In this document: positions 44,457 through 56,745 of the stretch, piece after piece
Layout: each line of letters opens with the position of its first letter
Position numbering within the stretch: position 1 is the stretch's first letter
Origin: Ampullaceana balthica
Taxonomy: Eukaryota > Mollusca > Gastropoda > Lymnaeidae
Assembly: GCA_944989445.1 (NCBI GenBank)
Contig: CALYLW010001079.1
Coordinates: 124,001-188,000, forward strand
Reading direction: 5' to 3'
Length of the DNA: 64,000 nucleotides
Notes under the pieces: generated by a model
Database searches by the model: none
What the model was told of the DNA's origin: nothing
What the model saw: only the letters and a program-made list of their open reading frames with translations
Position numbers and translations under genes: made by a program

Positions 44457-46156
44457 TCCCACTGACACACTTGGAGGCAACATCAGACACTCGGGATGCC
44501 CTCGACACCGCCCGGGTTCGAGGATTTATTTAATAATACACTAAAAAAAAAAAAAAATAAAAAAATAAAGAGCACTCCATGGTGGCACTCACATGCTTAC
44601 GTATGGAAGGAAACAATCAAAAAGATACCGGGAGAAGAAGAGGAGAAGGTAATGAATGACAAAGGAAGACTTGTGCCGTCTTGTTGTGATGCTAGGCATA
44701 TTTTTTGCTACTTCTTAAGAGGTATTAACTTAAAAATATTTTTTGGGGGGGGGATTTTTATTTTAATTTTAATTGGCTCTGGTTATTAATTGGTCAGATA
44801 TTATAAACGAATTAAAATTTATTTTTATTTAATTTTTTATATTTAATGAAGGAAGAATCCATTAATTGTGTGTATTTTAGATTGGTTTTTTTAATGTTTT
44901 TTAAAGGTTTTTTTTCACCTTGGATTTGTTCCCTTCTGATGGGGACTAACGGACCCGTATCCACGCCAGTTGACGGATTTAGATTCGATAGAAAAGGATT
45001 AGAAGCCTCCAAAAATAAATTGAAAAAAAAAAACAAAATAAAAGGAGTCAAAAAGAATAAAAAAAAAAAAAAAAAAAAAAATAATCAAAAAAAAAAAAAA
45101 AAGACGAGAAAGAAAAATATAAAAGAGGTGAGAATTAACTATAAAAAAACAACCAAAAATAAAAGAAAAAAAATAAACAAAAAAAGAAGGACGGAGCTTT
45201 TGTGTTTTGTTTTGTGTTTTTTAACAGTTCATAGGGCCCCCCCCTATCAACACCACTCAATTTATTTTAGGCTATTTTTTTAATTTTATTTTTAATTATT
45301 TTTTGTATCTTTGTAAGGTCACCTCACCTCTTTTTATTTTGTCTTATGTTCGCTAGTGCAACCATCTAGTCCTAAGGCTACACCAGAGCTTTAACGGTGA
45401 GTCTTCCTTCTCGCTGCAGGATGATCAGAGAGCAATTACAAATCTTTCTCACATTAGCACCTTGAGGCCTTCCTCGGTCGTTCTTGACTCTTTCTGCTCC
45501 TTTAATCTCCCCTGCACCCACCAAATAGAAAAGTTCATTGTGTGTTCGGTGTTTTTTGTCGAGGCCAGCAGATTTGAAGATTTTTTTTCAGCTCATAGCA
45601 GATATTTAGAGATTTTTGTCGGTTTAGAGGTTTTTTTCGGTTTGGATATATTTAGGGACTCGTCAACCCCCCCCAAACCGAGGTTCTCTATATCCGGTAA
45701 TTAGGAAATAATATGATTTGGCAAGCAAAACAAGCCAACTACAGTCTTTCTAAGTGTGAAAAAAAAAGACGAGATTTCTAGGGGGGGTGTGTGTGGATTG
45801 TGTGGAGTTGGGGGTGGGGGAATTTACTGGGGAATAAATTTGGCCGGGTCTCCCTGTGCTTGCTGCTATGTTGTTTTGGGGGCTCTTTTGGGGGTTTGTC
45901 TGACAAGACACTATGTGAGAAAAGGGAGAAAAAAAAAAAGTTTAGTCACCGCCGGTGTGTGGAAAACAGTTCCTGATGTTTCGCAGAGAGAGTAAAAGGG
46001 GGAGGAAAAAAAAAGGGGGAGGAGGGGGGGGGGAGGGGGCGAAGGGGGAGAAAAGGAAAGGGGGAACGGGGAGGAAAAAAAAATAAAAATTGCTTCCTTT
46101 CTCGAAGAGACAGATTCTGGAACATGCCTTTCTACGACGTGACAGGATATTTCTGA
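44457..46156. other. Mixed sequence with homopolymer tracts
   Basis: No gene recognised. It contains A-rich and purine-rich tracts (44540-44570, 45010-45190) and G/A-rich sequence (45990-46085). 45340-45440 looks like ordinary sequence with donor- and acceptor-like words (GGTGAGTC, CTGCAG), but no coding match. Confidence 0.4.
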
Positions 46157-46995
46157 CATATGGAAAAAAAAAAAACATAAAAAAAATAAAAAAAAAAAAA
46201 AAAAAAAAAAAAATAAAAAAAAAAAAATTAAAAAAAAAAATAAAATATAAAAAAAAAAAAATAATAAAAAAAAAAAAAATAAATAAATAATAAAATAATA
46301 ATAAAAAAAAAAAAAAATAAAAAAAAATATAAAAAAAAATAATAAAAAATAAAAATAAAAATAAAATATAATAAAATAAAAAAAAAAAAATAAAATATTA
46401 AAAAAATAAACATAAAAAAAATTTAAATATATATATAATAAAAAAAAAAAATAATAAAAAAATATAAAAAATAAAAATATAAAAATAATAAAAAAAAAAA
46501 TATAAAAAAAAAAAATAAAAAAATAAAAAAATATAAATAAATAAAAATACATTATAAATTATAAAAAAAAAATAAAATAAAATAAAAAAAAAAAATAAAT
46601 AAAATAAAAAAATATTAATATATATAAAAAAAAAAAAAAAAAATAAAAAAAAAATAATAAAAAAAATAAAAAAAAATATAAATAAATATTATAATAATAA
46701 AATATATATAAAAAAATATAAATATAATAATAAATAAAATAAAATATAAAAAAAATAAAAATATAAAAAATAAGAATATAAAAAAATAAATATATAAAAA
46801 TATTATAAAATAAGATAAAATAAAATAAAAATAAAATAGAAAAATAAAAAAATAAAAATAAAAAAAAATAATAAATATAATTATAAAAAAAATATAAAAC
46901 ATATAAATAATAAAAAAATAAAAAATATAAAAAAAAAAAAAAATAATAAAAAAAAAAAAAAAAAAAAAAAAAATAAAAAAAAAATAAAAAAAGAA
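46157..46995. repeat. A/T-only block, about 840 bp
   Basis: Almost only A with single T or TAT interruptions. Non-A/T bases number fewer than ten. It yields Phe/Tyr/Ile-only false frames on the minus strand. Confidence 0.9.
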
Positions 46996-49200
46996 TAAAT
47001 TTATCAACTTGTGCTTTTATCTTCATTCCAGCAAGTCCCCATCCGTAATTTATTTTATTTGCCCCTGGTCCAGGGGGGTGGGAGTATTGGATCGTCTTCC
47101 AGGGGGGGGATCAGTTTTGCGGATTTTTGCTGGGCCAAGATTCGCTGGCCCTGCCTCTCCCTTTTCAGGACTTTATCTTCCTCCTTCCCAGCCCATCTCC
47201 TCGCCGCCCACCTCATCTTCAGTGGTTCAGAGAGATCCCTTGTTCCCACCTTCTGAGACTCCATGCAGAGGTGGTTGGTAGGGGGAGGGTTGCAGTAGAC
47301 AGCCAGGTCAGGTGTCCAAATAACAACCACAACCCCTCCATTCCCAGGATGCAGTTGTTCTACTCTTATGCACTAAACAGCCACTGCCTGCGGTCTGCCA
47401 TAAATTCAACCAAATAAAACCCTGATATATATATCTACGTAAGATGAATTTGTCACACAAATAAATTGCCCCCCCATCATTTCGAACCGTACTATCGATG
47501 CAACGTAGGTCCCCAATTGCCTTCTCATCAGTTGCAAAAAAAAAAATTCAAGTTAGCAACTTGCTAATATTATATAATAAAGTTGCTAATATTTTATATA
47601 ATAAGTGCAGGTTATAAGAGTCAGTGGGTTAGTATATAAAAAGCAAGGTCTTCACATGCCCCAAGGCCTGTTGCCTATGCTTTGTCTTGTCCTCCTGGTG
47701 TTCCTCCTGCTTCTTTTCTTCTTTTGCCTTCTTGGCTCTTGCCATACCTGGTCTTCTGCTTTTGTTGCAACACCCCGTCTTTGGTCTGTTTTTCCTTGTT
47801 GCCTTTTTACGATATAGCAGGGGTCAGGACAGTACCGCCAAACAAACCCAAAGGGCAGGCACTTATGTTAGTGTTTTGGTTAAAAACTGGGTCACAAGAC
47901 AGACCTTAAACCTCCTAACCCAACCAAGGAACAACCTATTAACAGTGGGGGGAAAAAAAAAAAATGGGGTGGAAAATGGGGATCGGTAATATGATTCAAA
48001 CTGAAAATCCCCACGCAGCCCGGAGAGGAGGAGAAGGAATGAGGTTTAAAGGTGAGATGTATAATGGGCAAGGAGGAGGATAAAAGAGCGAGTTAAGGAG
48101 TGAGTTTTTGGTTGTCGTCGTTCCAGGAGGGTGGGGATAAGGCGCTTAGGGAGGATAAAATGGGGGTTGGAGCACTGGTTCAGAGAGTTTTTCGAGTTCT
48201 AGAAAGAGGGTGGAAGTACGTTAAGAGTAAGTAGGTCAGTAAACGTGAGAGAAGAGGTAGAAGTAAAATGCGGTAGTGAGTTGTAGAGGAGGTAGTTTGT
48301 GAAGGGAAAAGGATGAGGGAAATACAGTTTAGGGATACGAAAGGGGCAACAAGTGAGCAGCCCCCCGGAGCAAGTTCGAGATGTGTTTGAATGAGTAGTA
48401 TAGGGGTGTTTAGGGAGAGTGGTTCATGAGAGTTTGTAGCAGACAAAGAGAGGAGTAGAGGTAAGTAGTTAAGGAGTTTTGAAGTCGCGAAGAGGTAAAT
48501 GAAAGCTAGTTTATGGAGTTTTCCATCCTGTTGTTTTCTTACTTGTTGGAATTATATCAAATCAAGTTCCATGTGCTCCACCCCTCCCATATTCAAACAC
48601 GTATACCAGTTTTTGTTGGCATGGGGTCTTTGTGTCTACAACGGGTAATAAAAAGGGGAAAATATATTAATTATTATATCATTAGTAAAAGTTGGTATAA
48701 AGTTAAATAAAAGAAGTAAAAAAAGGAAGATAAAAGATTGAAAACAAAGGATTACCCCTTTATAAGAAGATAAGTAAAGTTAATATAAGTATAAAAGAGC
48801 ATCTAAATTTATAAATCGTTATAAGAGCCTATCCCAAAGAGGAAAAAAGTATAAGAATTAATCTATCTATAAAAGAGGTGGCATCTTTCTTTCAGCTTTT
48901 CTTTTTGACACTCTGGGGCTTTGGGAGGCAGACATCTCTATAAACAAGTCATCACACAAGAAGGTCTCCTTCTCCTCTTTTTCTTTGTTTTCTTCTTCTC
49001 ATCCCTTTGTCGCATGTGTTCTATTCCTCTTGTATTGTATAAGGAGGAAGGAGTTTAGGAGGGTTTTGTGGGATCAGGTGCCACCCTCTACTTTAAAACC
49101 TTTTGTCATCACAAGTGCTCTCCCGCAAGCACTAACCAAACATACACAAGGTTGTTTGACCCCCAATGTTCCAGTGTGCAGTGGTCGGCGAGAGGAGAGA
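46996..49200. other. Ordinary-looking sequence, no gene identified
   Basis: 47000-48000 has balanced composition but no recognisable protein or repeat. 48000-48500 is G/A-rich, and 48640-48860 A-rich with AGTATAAAA words. Confidence 0.35.
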
Positions 49201-50970
49201 GAGTAGCAGCCTCTGTTTTATTGTATTTGTGTTAGTTTTTTTGGGAGAAGTGTGGATGTAGGAGAGTGTTTCAGGAGTGTGTATATATAGTTCATATAAG
49301 CTGTTATGTTAGTACACAATGGGGTTCAAAAGTGTTTTTTATTGTTTTTATTTTTTTTTTATTTTTTTTTTTTGGTTATGTTGGTTTTAATTTGTTTTTT
49401 TTTTTTTTTTTTTTTTAATGTTTTTTTAAATTTTTTTTGTTTTTTTTTTTTTTTATTTTTTTTTATTTTTTTCGTTTATTTTTTGTTTTTTTTTATTTTT
49501 TGGTTTAATTTTTTTTTTTTTTTAGTTTTGTTTTAGTGTTTTTTTTTTTTTTTAACTTGCCTCCCCTTCTGTGTGGGGTTTTTTTTTTTTTTTGATGGAA
49601 ATTTGGGGAAGGAAATGGAGCAGTCCCACCATCCATTATTAACTAGGTAGGATAGGGGGTAACTGGTTTAGTTCTTTTTATAGTTTTGTTGTGTTAGTTG
49701 ATCTTTCCTTTATGTTAGCGATATGTGGGGGATTGTTAGCGAGGGGGGGGAGAAGTGGGAGGGAGGTACAGGGATGAGTGATGGTGTATTTTGGTTAGAT
49801 GGGAGGAATAGAGTATAGGATATTTATATTTATAGTTATTATTTATATATTAAAGGAGTTGTTGGCTATTTTGTGATTATGGAGTGATATGGTTTGGGTG
49901 GTTATTTTCAAATGGTCACACCCCTACAACTTATGCATACTAGTTTTGTGTATAGATATAGGGTCTTGGGGGTTGTTTGTAGCGGGAATTGGGTGTGTAT
50001 CTCTCTAAGTTTTTACTTCTATAGGATATTTGACTGGGGTTGCTGGTTATAATTTTTAGGTGGTTATTTTTTGGTTTTGGGTGGTGATGGTGGGCGGTTG
50101 GGGGTAAGGATGTGGTTGGGGGGGTTCCGTGGGGTGTTGGGGGGGGGGTAGGTGGGTTGAGTGAGGTTAGTGGCGTGTGGAGTGGGCGTATTAGTGTGGG
50201 TGGTTGAAGGGTTTTGAGTGTTAGGATGTTTTTATTTTTAGTTTGTTTTATTTTTTTTTTGTAGTTCGAGATTTATTGATTACTAACTGAATAGGACAGT
50301 GGAACTGTTGGGGAAAAGATTGAAAGTTGAATCAGTGAAGAGAGGAATCATAAGATAATAAGCATTTTTATTATATAAAGATACACCAAAACTAACCTGG
50401 GATGCGAGGAGGGGAAGAGGGGGGAAGACAGAATACCCAACCAGCTAAGAGCTTTCTTTTCTTTTTTTTCTGGCCTTTTTTTGTTTTCTTTTTTTTTTTT
50501 TTTTTTTTTTTCTCTTTTTTTTTCTTGTTTTTTTTTTTTCTTTCTTTTTTTTTTTTTTTTTTTTTTGTTTTTTTTTTTTTTTTTTTTTTTGTGCTTTTTT
50601 TTTTTTTTTTCTTTCTTTTTTTTGCGGCTCTTCTCTCTTTTTTTCTTGACACCCCTTCTTCTTGAGGGCCTTTTTCTTTTTCTCCTTCCATTGGCTTGAC
50701 CAAAAATTTTTACTATTGCAATAAGTTCATTTTCCATAGGGAAATGAAAAAAAGAAGGAAACAATAAATCTTGTCTTCATGATCTGATCTGATTATAATA
50801 ATCTGTTTACTTGATAATAAACTATCTCCACCTGTGTAAACACAAAGCTGTTTTTGTGCTGCAGAAAAAAGGAAAAAAAATAAAAATAAAAAAAAAAAAA
50901 AAAAAAAATAAAAAGAAAAAAATAAAATTAAATTAAAGAAAAAAAAAAAGAAAAAAAATGCAACTTTGGC
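49201..50970. repeat. T-rich and G/T-rich tracts
   Basis: T-runs at about 49340-49590 and 50455-50640, an A-run block at 50870-50955, and G/T-rich, C-poor sequence at 49630-50340. No gene. Confidence 0.6.
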
Positions 50971-52030
50971 ACTTGGGGTTAAGTGTGGTTTATTTTTATA
51001 ATGTCCGTGGTGGGTTTTCTGTTGGTATTGGGGTTATGTTTGTGGTGGTTATATTGTTTGTGGGTAGTTTTTGGTTATGTTAAGTGTGTAAACTGGTGTG
51101 TTTGGGGGTTGTTTTGGTTGGGTTAAGGTTTGTTAGTATGTGTAATAGTTGGTTTGGTTGGTTCTATAAAATTGTTTAAATTTATTGGGGGTCGGGTTGT
51201 ATGTTTTGTTTGTAGTGTTAGGTATTTGTTGTTGTTATATTTTGTGTTGGTTGGTGTCGTGTTTAGTGGTGTGGTTGTGGGGTATGTTGGGTAATTTAGG
51301 TTGTTAGGTATGTTTTTTTAGGTATATGTAGTACTGGGGGTTTTAAATTTGTAATTGTTTATTAGTGGTTTAAGTTGTTTTTGGTATAGTGTGGTGTATT
51401 TTTGGTAGTGTTTTTTGTTAATTTTAGTTGTTTGTTAGGGTGGTGGTAGTGTTTTGGGTTTGGGGGTTGGGGTGGTTTTGTAAACTTTTGTTTTTATAGG
51501 TGGGTTTGTTTTGAGTGTTTAGTATATGGGGTTAGTATGGGTGCGTAGTAAAATTTTTATTTGTAGTATTGGTAAGTGGGTAGTTTGTGTAAGGGTTTTT
51601 TTTTGGTGGTTGTGTATTTTAGTTTAAATTTTTATTTAGTATATAATAATAGTGTTAGTATAATTTATAGTTAATGTATGGTTTTTTGTTGTTAGGTTGG
51701 TTGGCGTTGTTGTTTTTGGAGTTAAATGGGTTAAAGTTGGTGTTGGTTTTTGGGGGTTGGGTTTTGTATTTAGGTTATAATTTAGTTGGTGTTCTGGTTA
51801 TGGTATTTTTGGTGTTATAAGTGTAAGTAGTAGTGTGTGGTTGTTAATGGTGTTTTTGTGGGTGTAGTTTTTTTGTTTGTTTATTTATTTGTGTAGGTTT
51901 GGTGGTAGGTGAGGTTTGTAAAGTGTGTTAGTTATTGGTTGGTTTATTAAGTTTTTTGTTGTGTTAGGGTTGTTTTGTATGTTTTTTTTGTTTAGTAGGT
52001 TTATGTGTTATGTGGGTAGTTAAATAGTGT
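50971..52030. repeat. C-depleted G/T/A block, about 1 kb
   Basis: In 51001-52020 I count 12 C in 1,020 bases, while G stays abundant and the sequence is otherwise complex. No tandem period is visible. The block ends sharply near 52035 at AAAACAACCCAC. Confidence 0.85.
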
Positions 52031-52194
52031 GGTAAAACAACCCACATGAGAGGCTTGCCTTTTTAATGCAGCAAAAAAACCAAAAAGAAGAAAACAAGAA
52101 AGAGTAAAGAAAGGCTATTTTTTTGTTGTCTTCTTCCTTCTTTTCTGACACCCTGCTGGATCCAACTATGACCCAGGTGGGTTAAATAAACAAA

Positions 52195-52655
52195 AATAAA
52201 ATAAATTAAAATATAATTTTTTATAAAATTTTTATATAATAAAATAATAAAATTAATAAAAATAAAAAAAAAAAAAAAATAAAATTAAAAAAAAAATAAA
52301 TAAAAAAAAGTAAAAAATAAAAAAAAAAAATAAAAAAAATAAAATAAAAAAAAATAAGTAAAATAAAAATAAAAAAAAATAAAAGAAAAAAAAATTAAAA
52401 TAAAAAATAATAAAAGTATTAAAAAAAAAAAAAAAAAAAATGTAAAAAAAAAAAAAAAAATAATAACAAAAATTAAAAAAAAAATTAAAGAAAAAAAAAA
52501 AACAAAAAAAAAAAAAAAATAATAAAAAAAAATAAAACAATAATATAAAAAATAAAAAAAAAAAAATAAAATAAAATAAAATAATAATATATAAAAAAAA
52601 AAAAATAAAAAAAAAAAAAATAAAAAAAAATAAAAAAAAAAAAAATAAAGGACTT
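52195..52655. repeat. A/T-only block
   Basis: A-runs with single T, G or C interruptions over about 460 bp. Confidence 0.9.
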
Positions 52656-54384
52656 AACTTATCTTTTAACTTGTTGAATGCCTTCACCCAGATGGTGGTT
52701 TTTGTCTTTTTGTTTGTGTTTTGTTTGTTTTTTGGTCTGGAGTGTTTTTGTGTTTTGTTGTATTGTTTTATTGCTCAGGACGTATGTAGGATTTAAGGAA
52801 AGCAAGGTTGTTTATAGGATTGTTTGTATAGATAGGAAAAGAGCAGTCAAAGAGTTTCAGTTCTTTATAGGTTTTTTTAAGTGTTTTTTGTTAGGTTTGT
52901 GTTTCTGGGTAGTAGCGATACATGTTAGGGATGAGGAGGCAGAGTGTGGAGAATTTTTGTTCTGTGTGTTTGGTAGAGTGTATATAGGGTTGTTTTATTT
53001 TGCTTGTTGAGGAAGCAAGTTTTTTTTGTTAGTTAGGGTTTCTTGTTTAGAGTCAGTAGGTTTTTTTTGTAGTTAGAAGTTTTTGTGAAGGTTATAACAG
53101 GGTTTTAGCAGTAGGTTTTTTTGTGTGGTTTACGGGTTGTTGTTGGAAAGTTTAGTTTTTAGGAATAGTCAACGTTTTTAGCGGTTTAGAAGACAAGGGA
53201 GGTGAGTTTTTTTTAGTTGTTTTTTTAGGGAGGTTTTTTTCCATGTTTTAGTCAAGAGAGTTTAGTTTTTTTTTTTTTTAGGTGGGTGTTTTTTTTTTTT
53301 TTATCTTATTCTCACCATTCATTTTACGATCGATATAAAAGTGAAAATGTGGTTGTGATTGTCTGAACTTTGATTTGTGTTGAACATTGACTGACCCCAC
53401 ACAGTGGCTTTTTTTGCTTCATAGATAAGTTGAAATCTTTTGTTGGAACCAAGGCTATCGAGGTAAATAAAAAGGCAAATAACAAAAAAAGAGGGAAAAG
53501 AAAGGAGAAAAATATTTTATTTTCTCAGTTAGATAGGGAATGGGAAAATGAAGGGCTTTATTCTGTCTCCTTTTTTTTTAGTTTCTCTTTCTTTTTTTGT
53601 TATTTAGTGTAGGCATCATTGTTTGCGTCGTTGTTTTAAGAAATTTCAAAGGTTTTGCTGTTTTTCGGTAGAGGGGTGGTAGTTCACCATCGTTTACAGA
53701 TCATAAGCCATTATTACTGGGGTTGGTTTTTTTGGAGGGAGATGTAAAAGGGTAGGAGGGGGGAAAGGAGGGGGGGGGAGAAATGGAGGGGGGGGGGGTG
53801 GGGTAAAACAAAAACCCCTTGCCTCCCTCTGGTGAGCATGCCTCCTCACAAGGGGATGTTGTGCAAAGAAAAAAAGGTGGGGGGGCTCCATTATTCTTTT
53901 TTATCACCACTAAAAGCCGCTCCATATTACAATATGAATTGAAAATACAAAACCTGGAAGGATTGGATGTGGAGTTCCAGAATACGTGCAGGGATGGTCT
54001 TTGGTCGGTTTTTACACCTTTTAATTTTAAATAAACCAATCGCTCTCTTCTTTTAGCTATGTACTCAAGAAAAGATGTAATTTCGTTTCTTTTTTTTTTT
54101 CTTTTCACATATCTATGGATAACTCCAATATAATAAATGTGAGAACATGATGTTTGTGTTTTAACCGGAGAAGGAAACACAATAAAGATTGAGGGGCAGT
54201 TGCTTCCTTGATGAAAGTTTATGAGTACTTTGTAAGGATATGGGTTGGCTGAAGAAGATGGAAAAGTCGACTTTGATAGAATTCAATGTGGTGTGTGCAA
54301 AAAATGAGAAAAATCGTTGAGTTGATGTGTGATATTTTTTTTTTTTTTTATTTTTTTTTTATTTTTTTTTTTAATTTTTTTTTA

Positions 54385-54417
<33 letters not shown>

Positions 54418-54740
54418 ATTTTTATTTTTTATTTAAAACCATTTTAACATAAGGGGGGAGAAAGGGGAGAAAAAATAAAATTAAGATGTTTTAAGGTCTA
54501 GGGAAATAGGAAGAAATGGGGATCTTGTCTGTGTTGTTTGTGGGGGTCCACTCACCAGGGTGTTGTGGAGGTTGGTCTAAAGGGTTTATTTTTTTCTTTT
54601 TTAATAAAAATAAATGAATTTTTTTAATGTAAATATTTTTTAGTTTTTTTTTTCATTCGTCCCGACGTTATTTTATCCACCCTAAATTGTTACAAAAAAA
54701 AAAAAAAGATAGGTTTTCTTATTTTTAAGAAAAGTTCTTT

Positions 54741-54793
<53 letters not shown>

Positions 54794-56464
54794 TTTTTTT
54801 TAAGGTTTTTTTTTTTTTAAGTTAAGGTACACTTTCATGGGTACACACCATCTTTGTTCTTCCCATAAAAAAAATGAGAGGGAGAGTCTTTTGCAACGAT
54901 CATGGGTTCTGCATTGTTGTCGGGGTGGCCTGGCCGGGGGCCGCACACATAGGATGATGCTGATATTGATGTATAAAAATTGGTTATCAAAGCTTTTATT
55001 GTTTTGTTTCAAGTCTGGTGGCCCCACAACATTTCAAAACAAATCAACCAGCTACAGCACCCTTTTACCTTTTGTTGCCCAAATCAATTCTCGGGGATTG
55101 GCCCCAAAAATCGAACATATGGAAACGTAAATTCCCATATAGATTTGTTGCAGGTCTCCCTCATTGAACAATTAATTGTTCCTTAATTGTTTTAATATTT
55201 GATCTCACACATTTTTTAAAGTGGGTTATTGTTCTTTGTTGTTTTTATAAGAAGTTAAAAATTTTTTTTACGTTTTAGGAAGGTCTTTATTTTTTAGAAA
55301 GAATTCTAGTTTTTTTTTTTTTTTAATTTTATAAATCAATGAACACAATCACTGCCAACTGCAAGTGATCCATTATAGAATTAACGGAAAATATTTTCAA
55401 GACTCACAATGGGGTGGTACCTCGATCAAATTGTTTTTTCTGGATATAAATTAATGGGGCCTAGTTTTCACTGCTCACGAGGTTTTTTTTTATTTTTTTG
55501 TTTTTTTTTTTTTTTTTTTCTTTTTATTTTATAAACTATTTTGTTTAGCAAATAGCAATTGGTATTTTTATTGAGGGCATATGATTATAACCACATCACC
55601 CTATCATTTTCCCTGCTGGGGATTGGATTTTGGCTGTGATTAAAAAAAAATAAAATGTGAGGAAATGAAAGAATGAAAAATAATTGAAAGAAAGATAATA
55701 AGCAAGGAGCGGTGGTAGTGTTAGGCTTATTTCAAAACAGCTACGCTTTATGGGTTAAAAAAAAAAAAAAATGGCTGTACTTTTATACGGGTTTAACAAA
55801 TTTTCTCTCAGAGGGAGAAAAGAGGATCTGTTAACAGGTGGGGGGGTTTTCTTAGCCAAAATACCGCACAATCCTCATTTATAACAACAGGTTTGTTTTA
55901 TTTTCTTTTTTTCATTTTTGGTTTTTTGTTTGTGTTTGATTGTTATGTGTTGTATGTTTTTTTTTTTTTCCTGGCACCATGTGAATTGCTGTTTGTGTTG
56001 TGTTGCGTAGAAATAATGATAATAGGAAAAAAGAAGAGCGAAGGTAAAGATAGAAAGATAAGATAGAAAAAAGAACTAGATGAAGGAATATATTAGAAAA
56101 AAATTTTTTATTAAATACTCACCCTCGACTACTACAATACAACGTGAATCTCAAATGTCTGCGTTTCCCAGACATCAAACATACACAAAAATTAGATATC
56201 CATGAGACCAGACCACCAATCTAAACATTTGATGCAGAGTTTGGATGGTAGGTTAATGAATAATGTGTTATCTTCTGGAGGAGGGAAATTTATGAAGTGG
56301 AAGGGGATAATGAAACAGAAAAAATACAAATAAAATAATAGATATAAAGATAGATAGAGATAGATAAAAAATATAGAATGATAAATAGAAGATATATATA
56401 AAAGATAAAATAGATATAGTACAAAGAAAATAGATATAAAAAATATAAATATAGAGATAGAAAA
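52656..56464. other. Mixed sequence, no gene identified
   Basis: 52690-53300 is G/T-rich and C-poor. G-runs occur at 53755-53800. T-runs lie at 54330-54440 and 54738-54830. 54835-55200 looks ordinary but matches nothing I know. No protein motif is found in any frame. Confidence 0.4.
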
Positions 56465-56491
56465 CATAAAAAAAAAGGTAAGAAAAAAAAA

Positions 56492-56538
<47 letters not shown>

Positions 56539-56637
56539 AAAAAAAATAAAAGAAAAAAAAAAAAAAATAAAAAAAAAATAAAGAAAAAAAAAAAAAAAAA
56601 TAAAATAAAAAAAAAAAATAAAAAAAATAAAAAAGAA

Positions 56638-56686
<49 letters not shown>

Positions 56687-56745
56687 AAAAAAAAAATAAA
56701 AAAAAAAAATAAAAAAATATAAAAAAAAAAAAAAAAAAAAAAAAT
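56465..56745. repeat. Poly-A block, about 280 bp
   Basis: Almost uninterrupted A with scattered single T or G. Confidence 0.95.

Noticed and set aside
45911..47026. Phe/Tyr/Ile-rich membrane-like proteins on the minus strand (also near 52253, 56268 and 50481)
   Set aside because: They are translations of A/T homopolymer blocks; the apparent hydrophobicity is a compositional artefact.
54800..55186. Possible gene in ordinary-looking sequence with open frames on both strands
   Set aside because: No motif or splice signal, and the flanks are homopolymer artefacts.
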